A DNA stretch of 64,000 nt from Streptococcus parasanguinis CC87K (GTDB lineage: Bacteria; Bacillota; Bacilli; Lactobacillales; Streptococcaceae): the NCBI RefSeq assembly GCF_000507765.1, contig NZ_KI669402.1, forward strand, positions 62,001 through 126,000, given 5' to 3'. Each line of letters opens with the position of its first letter. The stretch's first letter is position 1. The notes beneath the pieces were generated by a model. The model was not told the DNA's origin. It saw only the letters and a list, made by a program, of their open reading frames with translations, and made no database searches. The position numbers and the translations under genes are program-made. Positions 26,861-36,399 of this stretch are shown one piece after another.

Positions 26861-27760
26861 ATGGATTATAAACATATTTCTACTTTCTTAGACTACTGCA
26901 AAACCCATAGACGCTTGAGTTCACATACGATTCGAGCTTACAAAAATGATCTTTTGCAATTTTACAATTCAAATTACAGCAGTGTGGAAACCTATGTTGA
27001 ACATTTGACGAAATCCAATATTAAATCTAATACATTACGTCGCAAAATTGCTAGTTTGAAGGTGTTTTACAGCTACTTAAAATATCATAATTTAGTTGAT
27101 GAGAATCCTTTTAATCAATTACGTTATCAATTTAGAACGGAAAAAATATTACCTAAAACGATTCCTTATGATATTTTGAAAAGTATTTTTTTACATCTAG
27201 AACAGAAAATTACCTATTCAAAAACTAAATATCAAAAACAAAAAGCTGAAAGAAATTTGCTAATCATTTCCCTATTGCTTTCAACTGGTATTAGGATTTC
27301 CGAACTTTGTCATATTCATCTTAAAAATATTAATCTTTCAAATAGGACTCTCCATATTATGGGAAAAGGTAAGAAAGAACGTATCCTATTTTTAGGAGAT
27401 CAAATAACATTTAGCTTACTAGAAACATATATAAATAACTACTGTTTTCAACCCAGTAACTACCTATTCTCTGGAAAATATTCTTTCAAACCATTGTCAG
27501 AGCAAAGTGTACGTTTAATTCTAAATACCCTTGTTAAACAACATAACTTAACTACACCTATTACCCCCCATATGTTTAGACATAGTTTCGCAACAATGCT
27601 TCTAGATAGTGATGTAGATATTCGATACATTCAACAAATTCTTGGACATAGTTCTATCTCAGTCACACAAATCTATACTCATGTATCTCAGTCAAAGCAA
27701 AAAGAAATTCTAACTCTGTGTAATCCCATTGCTTCGATTCATTCACAGTCAAAAAAATAG
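26861..27760 (+). CDS. XerC/D-like tyrosine recombinase
   Basis: This 299-residue site-specific recombinase has an N-terminal SAM-like DNA-binding domain and a catalytic domain with Arg145 (STGIRISELC), His237 and Arg240 (TPHMFRHSF), His263 (LGHSS) and the nucleophile Tyr272 (QIYTH). The full catalytic set suggests activity. The ATG at 26861 has AAAGGAG upstream. It adjoins the right-hand leader repeat and may be the recombinase of this defence island; whether it acts on the rpsI tails or on the mirrored leaders is unknown. Confidence 0.9.
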   Translation: MDYKHISTFLDYCKTHRRLSSHTIRAYKNDLLQFYNSNYSSVETYVEHLTKSNIKSNTLRRKIASLKVFYSYLKYHNLVDENPFNQLRYQFRTEKILPKTIPYDILKSIFLHLEQKITYSKTKYQKQKAERNLLIISLLLSTGIRISELCHIHLKNINLSNRTLHIMGKGKKERILFLGDQITFSLLETYINNYCFQPSNYLFSGKYSFKPLSEQSVRLILNTLVKQHNLTTPITPHMFRHSFATMLLDSDVDIRYIQQILGHSSISVTQIYTHVSQSKQKEILTLCNPIASIHSQSKK

Positions 27761-27786
27761 GGCTACCTTCATAGAGGTAACCCTAT

Positions 27787-27907
27787 CCTGAATAGTCAAG
27801 TCCAGTATCGTCACGGGCTTTGCCGTTATAGACAAAGGGATTCCCTGTTGTGTCTGTACTTGCCTTGCTTGCCCCATAGAGATGATATCGACTGATCCTT
27901 GGCTCAT
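27787..27907 (-). pseudogene. RHS-repeat protein fragment
   Basis: About 40 codons on the minus strand read RYHLYGASKASTDTTGNPFV then YNGKARDDTGLDYSG and stop. This is the hallmark C-terminal core of RHS/YD-repeat (wall-associated) proteins. No start or further repeats are present. It is a remnant next to an IS-end-like sequence. Confidence 0.75.
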
Positions 27908-27909
27908 TG

Positions 27910-27973
27910 TCAACTGTAGTGGGTTGATATAAAGTTACAATCTGGAGAGGACTAAATCGGTTCTCTCCTTTTT
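27910..27973. repeat. IS-end-like inverted repeat, partner of 14813-14880
   Basis: It contains the block ttgtcaactgtagtgggttg and the hairpin ggagagg...cctctcc-type arms, in inverse orientation to the copy near 14.8 kb. Confidence 0.45.
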
Positions 27974-28194
27974 AATGTTCAAAGTGATGAGAATTATTCC
28001 TATAACCGTCAATTTCTTGTAAACCTTTTCATTTTTTTGTATAATATATTTGAAAAAGGGTGACATAAAGTAGTAATACCCAATTTGTAAAATTAATAAG
28101 ATGCGCAAGTTTTAATTAATTTGGGCATTTTTGATTACTCCAAAGGGCTGCCATCCGATATTGACTTCATTGACATGAAGGTGTTCATTATACT
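27974..28194. other. Non-coding gap left of the lactococcin-972 locus
   Basis: Nothing recognisable except the sequence cccaatttgtaaaatt (about 28079-28094), also found at about 13081-13096 near rpsI-tail site D. Confidence 0.35.
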
Positions 28195-28237
28195 AAAAAA
28201 GCAAAGACGAGGTAATTACTTCGTCTTTGCTTTTTTA
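28195..28237. terminator. Strong bidirectional terminator
   Basis: The perfect hairpin agcaaagacga / tcgtctttgct is flanked by A6 and T6 runs. Confidence 0.9.
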
Positions 28238-28317
28238 CGATTTTCCACTATACATATAGTAGAATACTTTTCCTGATAAAATTCTTTTTCTTATATTTTA
28301 GTGAACTCCATGCTGAA

Positions 28318-28599
28318 TCACTGAGTCAAACAAGTTCTAAAATCTTGAAATTCTAAAAAATGCCACGTAACCTCATCGTCATCTAAGACTGTCACAGTCT
28401 CGCCTTTAAAACAATGTGGGATAGGGACAGTTTTCTTTTGAAATGGATGTAAAACAACCATATCTTCTAATTTATTGTTGAAAATTATATGCAGACAAAG
28501 GATGTCATCAATATGATTTTCAACCACTAGATAAGTTTATAACTCTAGATGATTGTACAAACTTGGCGGTTGTGTCATATAGTATTCAAAATTTTTCAT
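28318..28599 (-). pseudogene. Small lactococcin-972-linked protein with a premature stop
   Basis: ATG 28599 opens MKNFEYYMTQPPSLYNHLEL, then an in-frame TAA (codon 21), and the same frame continues VENHIDDILCLHIIFNNKLE to 28318, for about 94 codons. The residues around VDDIL and LxPFxK match a small gene at 63363-63533. That gene also lies directly after a lactococcin-972-type transporter ATPase, so the two are homologues. One nonsense change seems to have broken this copy; a GTG at 28527 could still start a 69-residue fragment. No known domain. Confidence 0.6.
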
Positions 28600-28666
28600 C
28601 CTTAAACTTCCACTTCCTTCATTGTTCTATAGACTAAAATGATTATCTCAGTTGTAAGTGAGTAGA

Positions 28667-29323
28667 CTAATTTACAAAAGCTGATTTCAACGAGACAATT
28701 CGATCACATTGTTTCGCATGGTCTAAATTATGTGTGACGATTAGAATTGTTTTTCCAAACTGATCTCTCAACGACCGAATTAAGTCAAATGATTTTTGAG
28801 CCATATCAGGATCCAATGAACCTGTTGGTTCATCTGCCAAGATGATATCACCTGGTTTTAGAATAGCTCTCACGATGGCGATTCTCTGCTGCTCACCTCC
28901 AGATAATTCATTGACCTTGCTATCTAGTCTATTTTCCAAACCAACAAACCGCAAGGTTTCTTTAATCTTTTTCTCCTTCTCTTCCTTAGAGAAATTAGTA
29001 AAGTTCATAGCAAGCATGAGATTATCTTTTACACTGGATGTAGAGATGAGTGCATTTGATTGAAATAGATAGTTGATAACATTCTTTCGATAGTTAACCG
29101 CAGAACGCGAATTCACTTTTGGTAAGATCTTCCCGTTGATTAAAATCTTACCACTATCAATATTATCCAAAAGGCCAATCATATTAAGTAACGTAGATTT
29201 TCCAGAACCAGATGGCCCTACTAAAGCTACAAATTCATTTTCCTCAACATCAAAACTTAAGTCTTTTAAAATCTCACGTGACCCAAATTTTTTTGACACA
29301 CTTTGTACGGAAATCATAGACAT
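28667..29323 (-). CDS. ABC transporter ATP-binding protein of the lactococcin-972-type locus
   Basis: This 218-residue MacB/LolD-type ATPase has Walker A GPSGSGKST, signature LSGGEQQRIAI, Walker B IILADEPTGSLD and the H-loop TH in VTHNLDHA. It works with the DUF1430 membrane protein encoded just upstream. In lactococcin-972 clusters this pair is thought to give immunity and/or export. The ATG follows GGGGTGA and lies four bases after the permease stop. Confidence 0.92.
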   Translation of the reverse strand: MSMISVQSVSKKFGSREILKDLSFDVEENEFVALVGPSGSGKSTLLNMIGLLDNIDSGKILINGKILPKVNSRSAVNYRKNVINYLFQSNALISTSSVKDNLMLAMNFTNFSKEEKEKKIKETLRFVGLENRLDSKVNELSGGEQQRIAIVRAILKPGDIILADEPTGSLDPDMAQKSFDLIRSLRDQFGKTILIVTHNLDHAKQCDRIVSLKSAFVN

Positions 29324-29327
29324 TAAA

Positions 29328-31529
29328 TCACCCCTTAAACGATTGTATGAGACTTTCTACTTCTTTACGGAATAGATTGAAGTAAAGAAGTAATAATTGG
29401 AAAGCAAATGTAACTAGTGTTAAAACTATTCCCAACTTAGAACCTAGTAAGATAGAAACAAGTAGTTCTATCGCAGAAACACCAACGACAAGAGAAAGAA
29501 CACCGCTATACCTCTTCCAAGGAGAAAAGCCCATGAAGTATTGTACATACAGTTTTTCTTCGAAAAGCAAGCGATAAATCAAGACAAAACTCCAAAAGAT
29601 AGCCATCATAGTAAAGACAATAATAGCAATGATACTTCCAAATAGGTAGAAAGTATAGCCGAGATCTTTCTGAAGTCCATTGATATAATTCTTAACCGTT
29701 GTAAATTTCAGTGCATTGTCTGATAAATCAGGGAACTCATTTTCTAAAATTGATTTTACCTGATTCATTGTTTCCTTATCACGAACTTTCAAAATTCCGT
29801 CATATCCACTCACAGATAGGTTTGCTGATTCCATGAAGTACAAGTTTTCAGGAGCTGCTACAAAAATAACAGGTTCTTCACTAGTTACACCTCGATCGAT
29901 TGATCTTGACCAAGTAAAAATGGACTTAGATGGCTGATAGGTTCTAAATAAAAATCTTGGATTTTCTGTAAACTTAGTCCCTATATCCCCTGGTTTTACT
30001 CGAACAACTTCTTGTAAATAAGCCTTCATGGTTTCAACATCCGCTGAACCTAGAGTATCAGGAATAAGGTACAATCTGGCACCATTACGTATTTCGGATA
30101 ATTCTTCATTACTTAACTCAACTCCTAGTTCAGATAAGTAATTATAAGAATAGGTTAAATACCAAAATGGTTTTTTAGGAACATTTTGATACGTACCATA
30201 GATTGTATCAAGGTATTCTTGCCCGAGATATTCTCCCTGAGCAATATAAACACCTGGAATCTCTGAAATTCGTTGGTAAAAGTGATACATGCTGCTTTCT
30301 AATGAATTTGTATTACCAGAGTAGGTTCCTATATCATCCCCTTCTACAAAATCCGAAATAACATACATATTTTCGACACTTTTCCACTCCCTAGCTACTT
30401 TGACATTATCAATGAACTGATTCATTGGCGCATCTAAGGAATGACTAACTGCTATTAATAAACCAGCTACTAAAGTATAGAATAACAAACTGGTTGCCAT
30501 TAATGGTTTCATTGGTAACCGTTTATGAATTGCAGCTAATGGAGAAACCAAATAAACAACAATACTTGGAATAATTAATGTTAGCAATAGTAACAAGATT
30601 GAAAGACTTGTACCCGCAAAGACTAACACAAATGATGATAATCCAAAACTAGCCCAACCTGACAAAAACCAAGTTGCTAGTGCGGAAACAGGTGCAATAT
30701 AAATAGAAAACAGAAGAGAATCCTTGAAGAGGGCAGACCACAACTCCTTCCTATCCCATCCAAGTAGTATCAATGTCCCAAAATGTTTAAAGGATTGTAA
30801 AACACATATTAGGAAAAGAACAAGAAGAACCATAGCATTTACTGCAATACTAGCAGCTAAAACGATTGGCACAATTCCCTCAACAGTATTACTGCCAAAA
30901 CTCTCTCTAATCAAGTCTTCAACAGAAATCCCAGTAATGGATGAGAGATTTGATAAAAACGTTTCTCTTGAGAGGTTGTCCTGAAGACCATTGATATGAT
31001 ATATCCCGTTTATTGTATTTGTTTCTTGAAAAATATGGTCTAACCGATTAATAACAACAGGGGTTGTAAATAACAAGCTCGGTAATTCATAGAGCATATT
31101 ATCAGTTCCCTTATCAAGTCCAATAGTCAAGTTATTGTCACTATGGGATAATAAATCTGAAATTTGTTGGCGTGATAAAATTATTTTACCACCGTTTGTA
31201 AAATCTGAAAAACCTTCAGGATTGCCAAGAACATCTAAATATATTCTATTTATTGAACCATCCCTACTACTATTTGTAGTACGTTTCGTCCAAATAGACA
31301 AGTCACTTTGTTCCAAAAAGTATTGGTATACACTTTGCGACTGTTCTTCAGATAATCTTTGAAGATAAACTGTAACTGTCCTAGAATTACGGTTATAACT
31401 TTGCCATGCCTCCTCATACTGAACACCTGTAAAAAAAATTGCCATCAGAGCAAGTAGTACGCTCTGAATGGCAATCAAAAACAGGATTAAGTACTTCATT
31501 TTACCTAATAACATGTTTTTGTATGTCAT
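29328..31529 (-). CDS. Bacteriocin-associated integral membrane protein (DUF1430)
   Basis: This 733-residue MacB-like permease has one N-terminal span (YLILFLIAIQSVLLALMAIF), a large extracellular region, a central group of spans (about 215-370), a second extracellular domain and two or three C-terminal spans. The overall plan and its place between an Lcn972-type peptide and an ATPase match the DUF1430 family. It is probably an immunity or export component. A smaller paralogue (671 residues) lies at 60573-62588. Confidence 0.9.
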   Translation of the reverse strand: MTYKNMLLGKMKYLILFLIAIQSVLLALMAIFFTGVQYEEAWQSYNRNSRTVTVYLQRLSEEQSQSVYQYFLEQSDLSIWTKRTTNSSRDGSINRIYLDVLGNPEGFSDFTNGGKIILSRQQISDLLSHSDNNLTIGLDKGTDNMLYELPSLLFTTPVVINRLDHIFQETNTINGIYHINGLQDNLSRETFLSNLSSITGISVEDLIRESFGSNTVEGIVPIVLAASIAVNAMVLLVLFLICVLQSFKHFGTLILLGWDRKELWSALFKDSLLFSIYIAPVSALATWFLSGWASFGLSSFVLVFAGTSLSILLLLLTLIIPSIVVYLVSPLAAIHKRLPMKPLMATSLLFYTLVAGLLIAVSHSLDAPMNQFIDNVKVAREWKSVENMYVISDFVEGDDIGTYSGNTNSLESSMYHFYQRISEIPGVYIAQGEYLGQEYLDTIYGTYQNVPKKPFWYLTYSYNYLSELGVELSNEELSEIRNGARLYLIPDTLGSADVETMKAYLQEVVRVKPGDIGTKFTENPRFLFRTYQPSKSIFTWSRSIDRGVTSEEPVIFVAAPENLYFMESANLSVSGYDGILKVRDKETMNQVKSILENEFPDLSDNALKFTTVKNYINGLQKDLGYTFYLFGSIIAIIVFTMMAIFWSFVLIYRLLFEEKLYVQYFMGFSPWKRYSGVLSLVVGVSAIELLVSILLGSKLGIVLTLVTFAFQLLLLYFNLFRKEVESLIQSFKG

Positions 31530-31535
31530 AGGCGC

Positions 31536-31829
31536 TTACCTACAATTCCAGTAACATTGTGCTGTACCACTTCCAATATATCTAGATGCACGTGCTTCAA
31601 TTCCTGGCCGTTTCCAACCTGAGAAACCTCCGTTAGCACTTGCTGCGTGTTCATACACACCAGATTGAACGTGTGAGTAACTCCAAAGTCCTACTGTACG
31701 ACCATAGTTCCAATAAACGGCAGAACCTTTATAATAAACTGTTGCGGCAGAAGCGATTGAACCACCTGCACCAGCTAGGGTAAGAGCAAGTAACGATGTT
31801 GAAATAATCTTCTTAATTCTTTTCTTCAT
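31536..31829 (-). CDS. Lactococcin 972 family bacteriocin
   Basis: The 97-residue prepeptide has a Sec signal (KKIISTSLLALTLAGAGGS, then IASAA) with a likely cut after ASA or SAA. The mature part has the family pattern: VYWNYGRTVGLWSYS, an HAASANG motif and a C-terminal QCYWNCR with two cysteines. Lactococcin 972 blocks septum formation by binding lipid II. The start follows GGAGACT. Genes for the DUF1430 protein and ATPase follow directly, and a TprA-like regulator with a pheromone-like peptide gene lies upstream. Confidence 0.93.
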   Translation of the reverse strand: MKKRIKKIISTSLLALTLAGAGGSIASAATVYYKGSAVYWNYGRTVGLWSYSHVQSGVYEHAASANGGFSGWKRPGIEARASRYIGSGTAQCYWNCR

Positions 31830-31929
31830 AACATAGTCTCCATTTCATTTTTGACTAAAACTAACAATTACAACTCTTTTTTAGTAACTTATGACAACTT
31901 AGTACATTGGCAACTATCCTTTCTTTGAA

Positions 31930-31945
31930 CTGGTAATACTACCAG
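31930..31945. promoter_or_regulatory. Short palindrome between the peptide gene and the bacteriocin gene
   Basis: ctggta-atac-taccag is an inverted repeat in the region that should hold the bacteriocin promoter. It could be an operator for the TprA-like regulator or a small terminator; the sequence does not decide. Confidence 0.4.
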
Positions 31946-31974
31946 CTTATTCATAAAATTTTACAATTCATATT

Positions 31975-32112
31975 TTAAAATTTTACAGAATATAATTCTC
32001 CAGGATCAAAGCCTAAAGGGGCGGGAGCGGGATTTATCGATGGTTTACCAACAATAACTAATAAACCCGCTAATAAAACTGCGACAACAAACTTTTTAGT
32101 TGCTTTCTTCAT
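31975..32112 (-). CDS. Phr-like secreted signalling peptide precursor (45 aa)
   Basis: This is a short gene. The product begins MKKATKKFVVAVLLAGLLVI, a Lys-rich start followed by a hydrophobic export segment, then GKPSINPAPAPLG and the tail FDPGELYSVKF. AAAGGGG precedes the ATG. The layout (basic start, hydrophobic core, short C-terminal tail) and its place directly downstream of a PlcR/TprA-type regulator match the pheromone half of RRNPP quorum-sensing pairs such as TprA/PhrA. The active peptide would be the last 7-10 residues; this is inferred. Confidence 0.65.
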   Translation of the reverse strand: MKKATKKFVVAVLLAGLLVIVGKPSINPAPAPLGFDPGELYSVKF

Positions 32113-32315
32113 ATCTTGCAACCCCTTTCATATTCCTTGATTGTATTCTATCACGCAGAAAATTATTTGTCAATTGTATTTATAAAGATTTTTTTATTTT
32201 ATTTTTTTATTATGAATATGTTTATTTTAACCGTAGAAATAACTCGTTTCATAAGAGATGTTATAATAAATGCATATAAAAAACAACACAGTAAAGACTG
32301 AGTTGTCTATAACAA

Positions 32316-33188
32316 TTATGCTGGGAATGTTTCATTGATAAAACGCTCAAGGTCTAAAGCCATCTTATCATTTCCCTCTAGCAGGTATGCACGCTGCGCT
32401 GTTACAAAGTACTGTTTAACGGCATCTTTATGGGCAAAACCTTCACTAACATTCCCAAGTAAACAGTAAAGATTAGCTAAACAGTAGAAACTATTATTTT
32501 TGAGACAAATACCAATCGTTTCAAAAGTCTCACTTATCGCTCTCTCTGTTTGCTGGTTTAACCATAGATACCGACAAAAGTTATACCGACATTTAATCAG
32601 AATTTCAAGTTCATCAATTGTCCGAACCTTAACACTCTTAAAAAGATTGGTCATGCGATTATAGACTTCTTCAAATTTTGAGAGTTCATCCGTCTGAAAG
32701 TAAAAGTGTAATAAACTATTTGAGATATTCAAATATTCCCAATCATATTCGCTATATTTTGACAAAATAGCTTCTAATTTTTTGATCGCTTCATTCTGTT
32801 TAAGGTCATGGTTAAACAACACAATAGCCTCTATCCACTGAAGGTATAACTGATCGGAGAGAGGGAGTTTTACTGTCTTCGCAGCTTCTAACTCATAGAT
32901 ATATTTTAGTGAATCATAATCTCGTAAGTCTAAGAATTTCTTAGATACAGCACGAAATTGAGTCAAAAACTCCGATTCGACATGGATATCCTCGTCAAAA
33001 AAGTAGTCCATTGATACATTTAGCTTTTTTGCAAGGGCATATATTAAGTCTGAGCCAGGACTATAGTCTGCATCTCGCTCAATTTTACTGATTTGGGCCT
33101 GTTCACAGATACCAGCAGCCAATTCAACCTGAGACAAATTCAGTTCTTTTCTCCGACTACGCATTCGGCTCGCCAATAGTTTCCCCAT
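32316..33188 (-). CDS. TprA/PlcR-like RRNPP transcription regulator
   Basis: This 290-residue cytosolic regulator has an N-terminal XRE helix-turn-helix (RMRSRRKELNLSQVELAAGI, then CEQAQISKIERD) and a helical TPR domain from about residue 75 (LYLQWIEAIVLF, CLANLYCLLGNVSEGF). Such regulators bind imported peptides. The small peptide gene downstream is the natural ligand candidate, and the lactococcin-972 operon the natural target. GAGGTGG precedes the ATG. The architecture is closer to PlcR/TprA than to the Rgg proteins elsewhere in the window. Confidence 0.85.
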   Translation of the reverse strand: MGKLLASRMRSRRKELNLSQVELAAGICEQAQISKIERDADYSPGSDLIYALAKKLNVSMDYFFDEDIHVESEFLTQFRAVSKKFLDLRDYDSLKYIYELEAAKTVKLPLSDQLYLQWIEAIVLFNHDLKQNEAIKKLEAILSKYSEYDWEYLNISNSLLHFYFQTDELSKFEEVYNRMTNLFKSVKVRTIDELEILIKCRYNFCRYLWLNQQTERAISETFETIGICLKNNSFYCLANLYCLLGNVSEGFAHKDAVKQYFVTAQRAYLLEGNDKMALDLERFINETFPA

Positions 33189-33270
33189 ATGGCCACCTCT
33201 ATTCTATGTAATATTTATCTTTATATCACAAATTATAACATTATGACTTTTATTTTTCAATTATTCATAC

Positions 33271-33465
33271 TCACCTAAAATCAAAAACTAATCCAACTTC
33301 TATGAACAATAGTACTGTCCAATGCAAGCTCCTAATCACTTCTTGCAACTTATCAATGACTTCATTGAGAGTTTTAAACATCTTGTTCTTGAACCCTCGC
33401 TTCCGAATCTCTGCCCAGACTTGCTCAAGAGGTAAATTCTTATCCCCAAATTCATGGAATTTCAT
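33271..33465 (-). pseudogene. IS630-family transposase, C-terminal fragment
   Basis: KNLPLEQVWAEIRKRGFKNK and FKTLNEVIDKL match the C-terminal end of IS630-type transposases (family form: LNPIEQIWKEIRKRGFKN). The rest of the gene is missing and the frame drifts into unrelated sequence at its end. Confidence 0.8.
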
Positions 33466-33608
33466 ATTTCAACTCCTTACTGTAGGACTTTCACTAGCTA
33501 CATCCCTAGTTTGATGTTATTGTACTGATATTTTTAGACAGAGTTTTTATTATCCAACCTACAAAAAAGAGAGAACTTGCCACTCCTTTCTGAAACCTAT
33601 ACCTCCAC

Positions 33609-35150
33609 CTATTTCTCCAGTTTTATCACCTTATCATAGCGCTTCAAGTCCTCTTCACTATAGTGATGAATCACTTCTACGAGTGTTTGAGGGAGCGAGA
33701 AGAGAAGTTGACTGATTTTCTCTTGATTTTTAAGGTCCAGATTGGCTTTGACTTCATCAGCTAGGATAAATTGGCGATTGTGATAGAGAGCACGTGCAAT
33801 TTCTAACCGCTGCTTCTCACCGCCCGACAGAGTCTGGTTACTAGGGGTTTTGCTTTGAAGAGCTTTCAAACCAGTTTGTCGCAGGATTTCATCCATCTTT
33901 ACGGAATCCAGTTCTTGTCCCAAAGCAATATTTTCCTCTAGGCTCAAACCATCAAAGATATGACTAGACTGGAGAATGTAGGCTCCTGCCTGATAAAGTT
34001 CATCCGAGGTTAGCTCTTGCCCATGGTAGCGAATCCGACCATGACTGGGCTTAATTTCACCATAAATTAGGTTCAGTAAGGTGGTTTTCCCAGACCCACT
34101 TTCTCCGATAATAGCAATCTTTTCGCCTTCCTCAATAGTTAGGTCACAAGGGGCTAGAATTTCTTGACCATCACGCACTACACTTACTTGCTTTAACTGG
34201 ATAGGAAAGACAGAACCTTCGAGAACAGAAGGCATTTCAAAGCCCACTCCCAGCAATTTTTGATATTTATCACAGAGAGACTTAGCTGATTTTCTAGTAT
34301 TGATAAAATAAGACAACTCCTGAAATTGATAGCCAATATTATACGATACTAGGTAAATCCCTACAAAGCTGGCTGCAGATAGGTAGTTATAATAGGTCAT
34401 GAAACCACCAATGACAATAGGCGCGACCGAGCAAAAAGCATCAATTCCATTGATAAAGAGACTATTTATTGTCCGTTGCTTCTCATAGGCGATTTCTTCC
34501 TTTAGAGTCTTATGCAAATCTTTAGAAAACAATTTGAAAAACAAACTTTGCCCCCGATAATACCGTATGGAACGAGCACCTGCGATCATATTGGTTGCTT
34601 GAGAGACATAGACTTGGTTCGCTAGGGACTTCTCCTTCGTAATTTCATCCAAACGTTTAGAGCCAATTCCACTACAAAGAGTAGGTATCGAATAAAAAAC
34701 GATAAAGAGCAAGCCAAGATAAAAATTAGTCCAAAGAGCATAACAGATAGAGACGGTTGTAAATCCCAAAGAAGAAATGATAATAACAGTCGACTCAATA
34801 TAATTATCTTCTAGCTGTTTTACATCATTTTCCAAGTCTGACAAAACTTCCTCATCCGCAATCCGACGACTATATAAGAAAGTCTGAAAGATATCCTTCT
34901 TAATACCCAACTTGAAGTCTGTCAGTACTCGTGCATAGTAATAACGTTTCCCCGCCAAACCCAGCAAGAGAATCAAATTTCCAATAATCCCCCAAACCAA
35001 GACTTGCCATAGCAAATGCAACTGGTGATTGGTAAAACTAGAGACAATATACTGAATCAAAGCTGGTGTAATGATAGCCTCCAGCCAAGTAATCATAATC
35101 GCTACAAAATAGAAGAATAAGTGCTTCTTGGTTACATAAGATCTAAGCAT
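33609..35150 (-). CDS. ABC exporter (permease-ATPase fusion) of the streptosactin-type locus
   Basis: This 513-residue half-transporter has six membrane spans (about 1-285) followed by an ATPase with Walker A GESGSGKTT, signature LSGGEKQRLEIA and Walker B FILADEV, where the usual Glu-Pro is Glu-Val. The start overlaps the end of the radical-SAM gene, so translation is coupled. It is the likely exporter of the modified peptide. There is no C39 peptidase domain, so the leader must be removed by another enzyme. Confidence 0.88.
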   Translation of the reverse strand: MLRSYVTKKHLFFYFVAIMITWLEAIITPALIQYIVSSFTNHQLHLLWQVLVWGIIGNLILLLGLAGKRYYYARVLTDFKLGIKKDIFQTFLYSRRIADEEVLSDLENDVKQLEDNYIESTVIIISSLGFTTVSICYALWTNFYLGLLFIVFYSIPTLCSGIGSKRLDEITKEKSLANQVYVSQATNMIAGARSIRYYRGQSLFFKLFSKDLHKTLKEEIAYEKQRTINSLFINGIDAFCSVAPIVIGGFMTYYNYLSAASFVGIYLVSYNIGYQFQELSYFINTRKSAKSLCDKYQKLLGVGFEMPSVLEGSVFPIQLKQVSVVRDGQEILAPCDLTIEEGEKIAIIGESGSGKTTLLNLIYGEIKPSHGRIRYHGQELTSDELYQAGAYILQSSHIFDGLSLEENIALGQELDSVKMDEILRQTGLKALQSKTPSNQTLSGGEKQRLEIARALYHNRQFILADEVKANLDLKNQEKISQLLFSLPQTLVEVIHHYSEEDLKRYDKVIKLEK

Positions 35151-36342
35151 AACGTATAAACCTCCTGAAATTATTTACCAACTTAGATAGTCGCTCTTTA
35201 TCTCTAGAAAGGTATATAATTTGTTGTATGCAGTATTCCATAAGTTCTGGCTTGTGGCATTCTATGAATTCTCCATTCTCGTTAATGACAGTGGAATAAC
35301 CATCAATTACATTGGCAACACATTCTATACACATACCTCTACACCAGCAATCTTTACACTTAGAAAAATTATCCTTATTATTAAATGTTTCAACATTTGG
35401 ACTATTATGACTCCCCCAGAATCTAAAGCACAACTTCTTACTTCCATCTACGTCAAAAGTAATTGTATTGGAAGGATCAATATCATCGCAGAAAGTATGG
35501 TTTGTACTCTTGTAAATCATAGATATTAAAACATCGTATAAGATTGGGCTAATAAATGCTTTCTCATTACAATCAATTACATTCTGAATAGATGTATCTA
35601 TAAAAGTTTTTCTTTCCGATAAACTTTTTTCCATTTCTTTAACAATAAGTACTTTATTTTTACTGAAGACATCATTAACATTAAAATGAACATCCATCTC
35701 AGTAAAATATTTGAAAATAGCTTCTCTACTAATACCATTTTTTTGATGAATACGAGTATACGTTGATGCAATTTCGAAATTATCATAATCAATACTTTTT
35801 AAATACTTAATGAATCTCAGAGTCTTTCTGTGACTTCCTTTTCCCCTTAACCTATCATGAACAACCTCTGGTCCATCTAAACTAATTGTTAAAAATGGAT
35901 GAAATTTATTTAACATATGCTTTACTCGATGATTCAAAACAGTACCATTAGTAACAGTCTCAACTTTTAATATATTTAAAAATTTAGATAATTTCTCAAT
36001 AAAATATACAAACAACTCAATATTTAAAAAAGGCTCTCCTCCAAAAAGTATTAATCGATTAATTTGTTTTATTCCCTTACTTACAATTTCCTGAATTATC
36101 TTATCAGCAGTATCAAAATCCATTACTCGATTGTCCATGCCATAGTTTCCACCATCAGCATAACAGTACGAACACGATAGATTACAGCTATTTGAAATAT
36201 TTATTACAACTTTCTTCAAGATTCCATCATCAAGATTATCCAAAGTATTAGACGTATTTTTATATTCAGGTGAAGAAGACAAAGTAAAAGAAATGGAATC
36301 AAAATAATATGTACCAAAATCAGTATCAATTTTTTTAATCAT
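35143..36342 (-). CDS. gggB: Radical SAM/SPASM peptide maturase (GggB-like)
   Basis: This 399-residue enzyme has the radical-SAM cluster motif CNLSCSYC (Cys53, 57, 60), the GGEP motif (LFGGEPFLN) and a Cys-rich SPASM region (CKDCWCRGMCIECVAN). It lies just after a precursor peptide whose core equals that known for streptosactin. Family enzymes install thioether (sactionine) links between Cys and alpha-carbons. ATG 36342 has GAGG six bases ahead; the ATG at 36354 has no ribosome site. Confidence 0.9.
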   Translation of the reverse strand: MIKKIDTDFGTYYFDSISFTLSSSPEYKNTSNTLDNLDDGILKKVVINISNSCNLSCSYCYADGGNYGMDNRVMDFDTADKIIQEIVSKGIKQINRLILFGGEPFLNIELFVYFIEKLSKFLNILKVETVTNGTVLNHRVKHMLNKFHPFLTISLDGPEVVHDRLRGKGSHRKTLRFIKYLKSIDYDNFEIASTYTRIHQKNGISREAIFKYFTEMDVHFNVNDVFSKNKVLIVKEMEKSLSERKTFIDTSIQNVIDCNEKAFISPILYDVLISMIYKSTNHTFCDDIDPSNTITFDVDGSKKLCFRFWGSHNSPNVETFNNKDNFSKCKDCWCRGMCIECVANVIDGYSTVINENGEFIECHKPELMEYCIQQIIYLSRDKERLSKLVNNFRRFIRYA

Positions 36343-36366
36343 AGCAATCCTCATTAATGAAAACAG

Positions 36367-36391
36367 AGATGGGGAAATTTTTCCCCACCTC
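36367..36391 (-). terminator. Hairpin between precursor and maturase genes
   Basis: TGGGGAAA and TTTCCCCA form a perfect stem, extended by GAG/CTC, between gggA and gggB. It probably lets most transcripts end after the precursor gene and so sets a high precursor-to-enzyme ratio. Confidence 0.75.
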
Positions 36392-36399
36392 GGAAGAAA

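Noticed and set aside
32116-32301. 61-codon plus-strand hydrophobic frame
   Set aside because: It starts inside the Phr-like peptide leader region, has no ribosome site and is simply AT-rich sequence.
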